A DNA stretch of 11,870 nucleotides from an uncultured Gemmiger sp. (GTDB taxonomy: Bacteria > Bacillota > Clostridia > Oscillospirales > Ruminococcaceae): NCBI GenBank assembly GCA_944382805.1, contig CALWNS010000212.1, positions 1 to 11,870 of the forward strand, written 5' to 3'. Numbering within the stretch: position 1 is the stretch's first letter; each line of letters begins with the position of its first letter. Positions 7,311 through 11,870 of this stretch are shown piece by piece. The position numbers were made by a program, and so were the translations under genes. The notes below the pieces were generated by a model that saw only the letters and a program-made list of their open reading frames with translations, searched no databases and had not been told where the DNA came from.

Positions 7311-7335
7311 AAAAACGCCGGCCATTTGGCCGGCG
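7311..7335 (-). terminator. Intrinsic terminator of the CysK-like gene
   Basis: Read on the - strand, an 8-base-pair perfect stem (CGCCGGCC with GGCCGGCG; 7335-7328 and 7323-7316) closes an AAAT loop and is followed by TTTTT. It lies about 40 bases past the stop of the CysK-like gene and separates it from spoIIID. Confidence 0.88.
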
Positions 7336-7376
7336 GTAAGCGATGTATTTATAATAAGTAGGGGGAACGGCGGGCG

Positions 7377-8270
7377 TTATTCGTACATCCGCCGCCCGGC
7401 AAAAACGCACAGCGGGCGCTTGGCTTTGCCCGTGCTCATCAGCTGCTCGGCGGCTACCAGCGTGGCCCCGGCGCTGGTGCAGGCGGGCACGCCGTCCAAA
7501 AACAGCACCTCGCGCGCGGCGCGGTCGGCGTCGGCGGTGGAGACGGTCAGCACCGTGTCCACCACATAGGGGTTGTAGTTTTCCGGCACGAACCCCGGCC
7601 CAATGCCGGCAATGGCGTGCTGGCCGATCATCCCGCCCGATATGGCGGCGCATTCGCTTGGCTCTACGGCCACGATGCGGATCATGCTGTTCCAGGCTTT
7701 CAGGTATTCGGCCGTGCCGGTAATGGTGCCGCCGCTGCCCACGCCGATCACCACCGCGTCAATGGAATCGCCGCAGGCTTTCAGGATCTGCGGCCCGGTC
7801 ACGCGGCGGTGGTATTCCGGGTTGTCATCGTTGGCAAAATAGTTGGTAAAATAACCGTTATAATGGCGGGCGGTATCGGCCGCCACGCGGTCCAGCGCTT
7901 TGCGGCTGTTTACGGTGCAGGCCACGATGTGCGCCCCCAGGTCCTGCAGGCGCTTGCGCCGCTCAAAGGGCAGGGAACTGGGCACCACCAGGATGCACCT
8001 GTGCCCGGTGGTGGCGCAGGATACGGCCAGCGCCGCGCCAAAGCTGCCGGAACTGGCTTCCACCACCGGCATACCGGGCTTGAGCACGCCGCGTTCGGTG
8101 GCAAAGGCCAGCATCGTTTCGGCCACGCCGTCCTTGCAGGTGCCGGTGGCGCCGCCAAAATCCAGGTAGGCCAAAATGCCGGCCGGCAGCCCGTGCCGGC
8201 CGGAGTACCCGTCCAGCCGCACGACCGGGCACTTGTACACGTCCTGATAATAGCTTTGCAGGATGCCCAA
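7377..8270 (-). CDS. Divergent cysteine synthase-like PLP enzyme (fold type II)
   Basis: A PLP-dependent enzyme of the CysK/cystathionine beta-synthase family, which does beta-replacement on O-acetylserine or related amino acids. Family signatures are TCKDG with the probable PLP lysine Lys46, FERRKRLQDLGA, NPEYHRRVTGPQIL, the phosphate-binding GVGSGGTITG (176-185), GIGPGF, and TSAGA near the end. The substrate loop, normally TSGNTG, reads SSGSFG (73-78), replacing the Asn and Thr that hold the substrate carboxylate and PLP. GNTPLVRL becomes YKCPVVRL. True O-acetylserine sulfhydrylase activity is therefore doubtful. Start is uncertain: the TTG at 8270 is the only ATG/GTG/TTG in frame between the likely transcription start and the conserved region, with only a weak GGTGG upstream. 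That start gives 297 residues, slightly short for CysK. It is a single gene with its own terminator. Confidence 0.82.
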   Translation of the reverse strand: MGILQSYYQDVYKCPVVRLDGYSGRHGLPAGILAYLDFGGATGTCKDGVAETMLAFATERGVLKPGMPVVEASSGSFGAALAVSCATTGHRCILVVPSSLPFERRKRLQDLGAHIVACTVNSRKALDRVAADTARHYNGYFTNYFANDDNPEYHRRVTGPQILKACGDSIDAVVIGVGSGGTITGTAEYLKAWNSMIRIVAVEPSECAAISGGMIGQHAIAGIGPGFVPENYNPYVVDTVLTVSTADADRAAREVLFLDGVPACTSAGATLVAAEQLMSTGKAKRPLCVFAGRRMYE

Positions 8271-8328
8271 AGAGCCGCCACCGTCCTTTCCCCGTGCTGC
8301 CGCGGCGCCAGGGCCGCGATGCCTTTTT

Positions 8329-8357
8329 ATTATAGCATAAATCGACGCCGTTTGCAT
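8329..8357 (-). promoter_or_regulatory. Candidate promoter of the CysK-like gene
   Basis: On the - strand a perfect TATAAT (8334-8329) lies about 60 bases before the TTG start. The -35 region at 16-17 bases spacing (around 8351-8357, TGCAAA or ATGCAA) is a poor match. The promoter is divergent from that of ylxM, about 80 bases away. Confidence 0.5.
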
Positions 8358-8416
8358 CCCCCGCCGGGGCAAAAGCGTAAAAAACCGCCGGGCGGTCAAA
8401 ATTTGCCGCCAAACCC

Positions 8417-8445
8417 TTGACAGTGCGCCCGGCCGGTGGTATAAT
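8417..8445 (+). promoter_or_regulatory. Consensus sigma-A promoter of the ylxM-ffh operon
   Basis: TTGACA (8417-8422), a 17-base spacer, and TATAAT (8440-8445) form an exact consensus promoter. Transcription should start near 8451-8453, about 45 bases before the ylxM GTG. This is the strongest promoter visible in the window and fits an operon of highly expressed housekeeping genes. Confidence 0.93.
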
Positions 8446-8453
8446 TCATCTGC

Positions 8454-8474
8454 TGTAAAGGAAAACACTTTACA
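8454..8474 (+). promoter_or_regulatory. Inverted repeat at the transcript start of the ylxM operon
   Basis: TGTAAAG (8454-8460) and CTTTACA (8468-8474) are perfect inverted arms around a 7-base spacer. They start within a few bases of the predicted transcription start. They could be a 5' stabilising hairpin or an operator; the sequence does not decide which. Confidence 0.45.
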
Positions 8475-8496
8475 CCACGCGAAGGGGGGCGCCGCT

Positions 8497-8874
8497 GTGG
8501 CCGCCAAAAGCCAGAAAAACCTGGGGTTTTCGCTGCTGCTCGACTACTACGGCCCGGTCCTGACCGAAAAGCAGCGCGCCATCCTTACCGAATATTATGA
8601 CGAGGACCTGTCCCTGGCCGAGATCGCGGAAAATTTCGGCATCACCCGCCAGGGCGTGCGCGATGCGATCAAGCACGGCGAGGCCACCCTGACCGATATG
8701 GAGGCCCGTTTGGGCTGCGCCGGGCGGGAAAGGGCGCTGCGCAGCGGCCTGGACCGGCTGGAGGAGCTGGTCATGGAGGTGCGCTGCTGCAATACCGGCC
8801 TGTTTACGCCGGTGCCGCAGATCGCCCGCGATACCGACGAAATGCTGGCCATCATCCGCCGGCTGAACGACTGA
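8497..8874 (+). CDS. ylxM: YlxM/p13 family helix-turn-helix protein (SRP-associated)
   Basis: A small (125 aa) UPF0122 protein. YlxM is encoded next to ffh in many Firmicutes and has been linked to the SRP pathway, binding SRP RNA or modulating Ffh GTPase in streptococci. It shows the family's LLLDYYGPVLTEKQR start, then YYDEDLSLAEIAENFGITR and QGVRDAIKHGEATL, a sigma-70 region 4-like helix-turn-helix (about residues 30-65). The C-terminal part is helical and less conserved. The start is a GTG, supported by AAGGGGGG (8482-8489) 7 bases upstream and by the family N-terminus; no ATG lies nearby. It is the first gene after a perfect promoter and ends 21 bases before ffh, so the two are surely co-transcribed. 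Confidence 0.92.
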   Translation: MAAKSQKNLGFSLLLDYYGPVLTEKQRAILTEYYDEDLSLAEIAENFGITRQGVRDAIKHGEATLTDMEARLGCAGRERALRSGLDRLEELVMEVRCCNTGLFTPVPQIARDTDEMLAIIRRLND

Positions 8875-8895
8875 CCCGGCAAAGGAGGGAAGAGC

Positions 8896-10239
8896 ATGGC
8901 TTTTGAATCCTTAAGCGAGCGCCTGTCCGGCGTATTCAAAAAGCTGCGCGGCAAGGGCAAGCTGAACGAGGCCGACATCAAGGCCGCCATGCGGGAAGTG
9001 CGCATGGCCCTGCTGGAGGCGGATGTCAACTACAAAGTCGCCAAGGATTTCTGCGCCCAGGTCTCCGAGCGCGCCATGGGTCAGGAGGTCATGGAAAGCC
9101 TGACCCCCGCGCAGCAGGTGGTCAAGATCGTCAACGAGGAACTTACCCGCCTGATGGGCGGCGACGATCCGCAGCCGCTGCACATCAAGAACAAGGGCCA
9201 GACCGTGCTGATGATGTGCGGCCTGCAGGGCAACGGCAAAACGACCCACGCGGCCAAGCTCGGCAAATACTACCGCGCCCAGGGCCGCCGCCCGCTGCTG
9301 GTGGCCTGCGATATCTACCGCCCCGCCGCCATCGACCAGCTGCGCATCGTCGGCCAGCAGGCCGGCGTGCCGGTGTTCGAACTGGGCACCGAAAAGCCGG
9401 AGACCATCGCCGCCCGGGCTATGGCCTTTGCGCGGGACCACGGCAACGACATCGTGATCCTGGATACCGCCGGCCGCCTGCAGATCGACGATACGCTGAT
9501 GGACGAGCTGGTGCGCATCAAGCAGGCGGTCGAGGTGGACGAGACCCTGCTGGTCGTGGACGCCATGGCCGGCCAGGAGGCCGTCAACGTGGCCCGCACC
9601 TTTAACGAAAAGGTCGGCATCAGCGGCGTCATCCTGACCAAGACCGACGGCGATACCCGCGGCGGTGCGGCGCTTTCGGTGCTGGCCGTCACCGGCAAGC
9701 CCATCTACTTCCAGGGCACCGGCGAAAAACTCGAGGATCTGGAGCCGTTTTATCCCGCGCGGATGTCCAGCCGCATCCTGGGCATGGGCGATGTGCTTTC
9801 TCTGATCGAAAAAGCCCAGTCCGTACAGGACGAAAAGGCGGCCGAGCAGACGGCCCGCCGCCTGATGGAAAACAAGTTCGATCTGAACGATATGCTCGAC
9901 CAGTTCGCCCAGATCAAAAAGATGGGCGGCGCGGCGGCGCTGCTGAATATGCTGCCCGGCGGCAGCCAGATCGACCCTGACAGCATCGACGAAAAGGCGC
10001 TGCCCCACATCGAGGCCATCATCTATTCCATGACGCCGGAAGAACGCGCCAAGCCCGCCATCATCAACCCCAAACGCAAGCGCCGCATCGCCGCCGGCAG
10101 CGGCCAGACGGTCGAAGCCGTCAACAAGCTGCTGCGCCAGTACGAGATGATGCAGAAAATGATGAAAAAGGCCAAGCGCAACCCCAAGGGCTTTATGCGC
10201 AGCCTGGGCGGCTTGGGCGGCCTGCGCGGTATGCGCTGA
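8896..10239 (+). CDS. ffh: Signal recognition particle protein Ffh
   Basis: The SRP54 GTPase that, with the SRP RNA, recognises signal sequences on ribosomes and hands them to FtsY at the membrane. At 447 aa it has the usual length. An N-terminal helical bundle (1 to about 90) leads into the G domain: P-loop GLQGNGKTT (109-117), DTAGRLQ, and TKTDGD (G4). The C-terminal M domain follows from about residue 300, with NMLPGG, the RIAAGSG RNA-binding stretch, and a methionine-rich helix (QYEMMQKMMKKAKR). It closes with a glycine-rich MRSLGGLGGLRGMR tail. The ATG is preceded by AAAGGAGG (8881-8888) at 7 bases. It lies between ylxM and rpsP as in Bacillus. Confidence 0.99.
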   Translation: MAFESLSERLSGVFKKLRGKGKLNEADIKAAMREVRMALLEADVNYKVAKDFCAQVSERAMGQEVMESLTPAQQVVKIVNEELTRLMGGDDPQPLHIKNKGQTVLMMCGLQGNGKTTHAAKLGKYYRAQGRRPLLVACDIYRPAAIDQLRIVGQQAGVPVFELGTEKPETIAARAMAFARDHGNDIVILDTAGRLQIDDTLMDELVRIKQAVEVDETLLVVDAMAGQEAVNVARTFNEKVGISGVILTKTDGDTRGGAALSVLAVTGKPIYFQGTGEKLEDLEPFYPARMSSRILGMGDVLSLIEKAQSVQDEKAAEQTARRLMENKFDLNDMLDQFAQIKKMGGAAALLNMLPGGSQIDPDSIDEKALPHIEAIIYSMTPEERAKPAIINPKRKRRIAAGSGQTVEAVNKLLRQYEMMQKMMKKAKRNPKGFMRSLGGLGGLRGMR

Positions 10240-10330
10240 CAAGATCCCCGTTATCTCTCCCCGCCAGGGGTGGATATACAGCCCCGCAAGGGCAAAATTT
10301 TACCACACGATCAGTTTGGAGGAAAAAACC

Positions 10331-10570
10331 ATGGTCAAAATTCGTCTGCGCCGTCTGGGCGCCAAGAAAAACCCGTTCTACCGCGTTGTTGTGGCGGACA
10401 GCCGCTTTGCCCGCGACGGCCGCTTCATCGAGGAGATCGGCACCTACGACCCCACCACCGAGCCTTCTACCGTCAAGATCGATGCCGACAAGGCCAAGCA
10501 GTGGCTGGCCAACGGCGCCCAGCCCACCGACACCGTGCGCGCGCTGCTGAAGAAGGCCGAGATCCTGTAA
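10331..10570 (+). CDS. rpsP: 30S ribosomal protein bS16
   Basis: A 79-residue small-subunit protein that helps 16S rRNA assembly. The start MVKIRLRRLGAKKNPFYRVV and the ADSR-ARDGRFIEEIGTYDP stretch are the bS16 signature. The ATG at 10331 is chosen because GGAGG (10318-10322) lies 8 bases upstream and the family N-terminus begins MVKIRL; an in-frame TTG at 10316 would overlap that ribosome binding site. A 91-base leader separates it from ffh, longer than other gaps in this operon. It contains two small hairpins (10259-10270 and 10281-10293) of unknown meaning. Confidence 0.98.
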   Translation: MVKIRLRRLGAKKNPFYRVVVADSRFARDGRFIEEIGTYDPTTEPSTVKIDADKAKQWLANGAQPTDTVRALLKKAEIL

Positions 10571-10601
10571 CACCACCTGTTCTGAAAGGGAGGGACCCCA
10601 G

Positions 10602-10835
10602 ATGCAGGAACTGCTGCTTGCCGTTGCCCGCGGCCTTGTCGAGGATAAGGACGCCGTGCAGGTGACGGTAGACCCCGCCCGTGAAGACGGCACCATCGTC
10701 TACCACCTCAGCGTGGCCGAAAACGATATGGGCCGTGTGATCGGCAAACAGGGCCGCATTGCCAAGGCGATCCGCGTGGTCATGCGCGCCGCCGCCGTCC
10801 GTCAGGGCGAAAAAGTTGTGGTCGAGATCGACTGA
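10602..10835 (+). CDS. khpA: KH-domain RNA-binding protein KhpA (YlqC)
   Basis: A 77-residue single KH-domain protein. The G-x-x-G RNA-binding loop reads GKQG in the context MGRVIGKQGRIAKAIR (about residues 43-58), and the chain ends VVVEID as in YlqC/KhpA. In streptococci and other Firmicutes KhpA pairs with KhpB and affects cell elongation and RNA metabolism; the partner gene is not in this window. The ATG follows AAAGGGAGGG (10585-10594) at 7 bases. The gene lies 31 bases after rpsP and is followed by an intrinsic terminator before rimM. Confidence 0.95.
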   Translation: MQELLLAVARGLVEDKDAVQVTVDPAREDGTIVYHLSVAENDMGRVIGKQGRIAKAIRVVMRAAAVRQGEKVVVEID

Positions 10836-10848
10836 CCGACCCTTCGCC

Positions 10849-10883
10849 GGCACCCCGTGCTTTTTGCTATCGGGGTGCCTTTT
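10849..10883 (+). terminator. Intra-operon intrinsic terminator between khpA and rimM
   Basis: A 9-base-pair perfect stem (GGCACCCCG at 10849-10857, CGGGGTGCC at 10871-10879) closes a 13-base loop and is followed by TTTT. It lies 13 bases after the khpA stop and 23 bases before rimM. With no clear promoter for rimM after it, partial read-through is likely. Confidence 0.8.
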
Positions 10884-10906
10884 GACTGTCATAAAGGAGG
10901 AACGCC

Positions 10907-11437
10907 ATGCAAAGCTACCTGCCCGCCTGCAAGATCGTTACCACCCACGGGGTGCGCGGTGAAATGAAAGCCCAGTCCCTGTGTGACGGCGCGGCTTTCC
11001 TGGCCCAGTGCAAACGGCTGTTCGCCACGCCGGAAGGCGGCGGCGAAACGGCGCTGCTCGGCGTGCGGGCGCAGGGGACCATGCTACTGGTGCGCCTGTC
11101 CGGCATTGCGGATATGGACGCCGCCCGCGCCCAGGTGGGGCATACCTGGTATTTTGCCAAGGCGGACGTCCGCCTGCCCGCCGGCCGCTATTTTATCGAC
11201 GACCTGCTCGGCTGCGCCGTCACCGACGCCGATACCGGCACGGTGTACGGCCGCATCACGGCGGTCGAACGCCCGGCAGCGCACGATGTGTACACCGTGA
11301 CCGATGAGGCCGGCGCGGAACACCTGTTCCCGGCCGTGCCGGAGTTTTTGGAGCGCATCGACCTTGCGGCCCGCACGGTCCTTGTCCGCCCGATCCCCGG
11401 CCTGTTCACCCCGGCTGTCAACGGCGATGAGGAATAA
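10907..11437 (+). CDS. rimM: Ribosome maturation factor RimM
   Basis: Binds protein uS19 and assists maturation of the 30S head. The 176-residue protein has the N-terminal RimM beta-barrel (KIVTTHGVRGEMKAQS, residues 9-24) and the PRC-barrel domain from about residue 98 (YFIDDLLGCAV). VPEFLERIDL and the conserved IPGL near the end complete the family pattern. The first domain is poorly conserved between 25 and 90, as is usual. The ATG at 10907 follows AAAGGAGG (10893-10900) at 6 bases. Four bases separate it from trmD, and the rimM end supplies the trmD ribosome binding site, so the two are coupled. Confidence 0.96.
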   Translation: MQSYLPACKIVTTHGVRGEMKAQSLCDGAAFLAQCKRLFATPEGGGETALLGVRAQGTMLLVRLSGIADMDAARAQVGHTWYFAKADVRLPAGRYFIDDLLGCAVTDADTGTVYGRITAVERPAAHDVYTVTDEAGAEHLFPAVPEFLERIDLAARTVLVRPIPGLFTPAVNGDEE

Positions 11438-11441
11438 AGCC

Positions 11442-11870
11442 ATGCGCATTGATATCGTGACGCTGTTCCCCGAACTGTGCGACCGGTTCCTGGGCGCCAG
11501 CATCCTGGGCCGTGCGCGGGCCAAAAACCTGTTCGAGGCCCACTGCCACCAGATCAGGGACTATACGCAGAACAAGCAGCGCCAGACCGACGATTACCCC
11601 TATGGCGGCGGCTGCGGCATGGTGCTATACGCCCAGCCCATTGCCGACTGCCTGCGCGCCGTGCAGGCCCAGTGCGCCGCGCAGGGGCGGGCCAAGCCGC
11701 ACGTCGTGTTCCTCACGGCCGGCGGGCAGCCCTATACCCAGGCCATCGCCAAGCGCCTGGCCGCCTGCGACAGCCTGACGCTGGTCTGCGGCCACTACGA
11801 GGGTGTGGACGAGCGCGTGATCGAAGCCTTTGCCGACGAGGAGATCTCCATCGGGGATTATGTGCTTACC
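11442..11870 (+). CDS. trmD: tRNA (guanine37-N1)-methyltransferase TrmD (3'-truncated)
   Basis: Methylates G37 of tRNAs with a G at position 36, using S-adenosylmethionine, which prevents +1 frameshifts. The 143 visible codons run to the window edge with no stop. They show MRIDIVTLFPEL, SILGRA, IRDYTQNKQRQTDDYPYGGGCGM, and the SPOUT trefoil-knot motifs CGHYEGVDERV and ISIGDYVLT. The residue after YGGG is Cys where Ala or Pro is usual. The missing part is the end of the knot and the C-terminal tRNA-binding domain, about 100 residues. The ATG at 11442 has GATGAGG upstream, inside the end of rimM. In many Firmicutes rplS follows; that cannot be seen here. Confidence 0.97.
   Translation, partial: MRIDIVTLFPELCDRFLGASILGRARAKNLFEAHCHQIRDYTQNKQRQTDDYPYGGGCGMVLYAQPIADCLRAVQAQCAAQGRAKPHVVFLTAGGQPYTQAIAKRLAACDSLTLVCGHYEGVDERVIEAFADEEISIGDYVLT

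Noticed and set aside
6012..7361. A 449-codon + strand open frame across the hydrolase end, the dCMP deaminase and spoIIID
   Set aside because: It passes through the bidirectional terminator and is antisense to two clearly recognised genes. Its translation resembles no family I know.
8911..10242. A 443-codon open frame opposite ffh
   Set aside because: It is the antisense shadow of Ffh, rich in His/Ala/Gly/Val/Asp as expected from GC-rich codons read backwards, with no domain signature.

Overview
The window is a GC-rich, densely coded stretch of a low-branching Firmicutes chromosome. The evidence is a Clostridia-type glgC/glgD pair, a SpoIIID regulator, strong AAGGAGG-like ribosome binding sites, and the ylxM-ffh-rpsP-khpA-rimM-trmD order known from Bacillus and Clostridia. 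High GC together with a glycogen operon and SpoIIID fits the Oscillospiraceae/Ruminococcaceae of the gut (Faecalibacterium, Gemmiger or Subdoligranulum relatives). That placement is inference, not proof.

Region 1 (1-5123, + strand) is a glycogen biosynthesis operon. It holds the 3' half of glgB (branching enzyme, with an odd lysine/alanine/proline-rich tail), then glgC and glgD (ADP-glucose pyrophosphorylase catalytic and GlgD-type subunits, overlapping by 7 bases) and glgA (glycogen synthase). A GC-rich hairpin lies between glgD and glgA, and a strong intrinsic terminator follows glgA. GlgC/GlgD make ADP-glucose, GlgA polymerises it and GlgB branches the chain.

Region 2 (5124-8496) is a set of single genes. 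A membrane-anchored beta-lactamase-fold serine hydrolase on + is followed by a bidirectional terminator. Three genes then run on the - strand (read right to left): a divergent CysK-like PLP enzyme with its own terminator, the sporulation regulator spoIIID, and a dCMP deaminase whose likely -10 box overlaps the spoIIID stop codon.

Region 3 (8417-11870, + strand) starts at a perfect TTGACA-17-TATAAT promoter and carries the SRP/ribosome/tRNA maturation operon: ylxM, ffh, rpsP, khpA, rimM and trmD (cut by the window end). An intrinsic terminator sits inside the operon between khpA and rimM. The ylqD gene found between khpA and rimM in B. subtilis is absent.

I found no mobile element, CRISPR array, tRNA or rRNA gene, and no clear new multi-gene system. 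The points most worth a second look are the CysK-like enzyme with a rewritten substrate loop, the basic tail of GlgB, and the hairpins placed inside operons.
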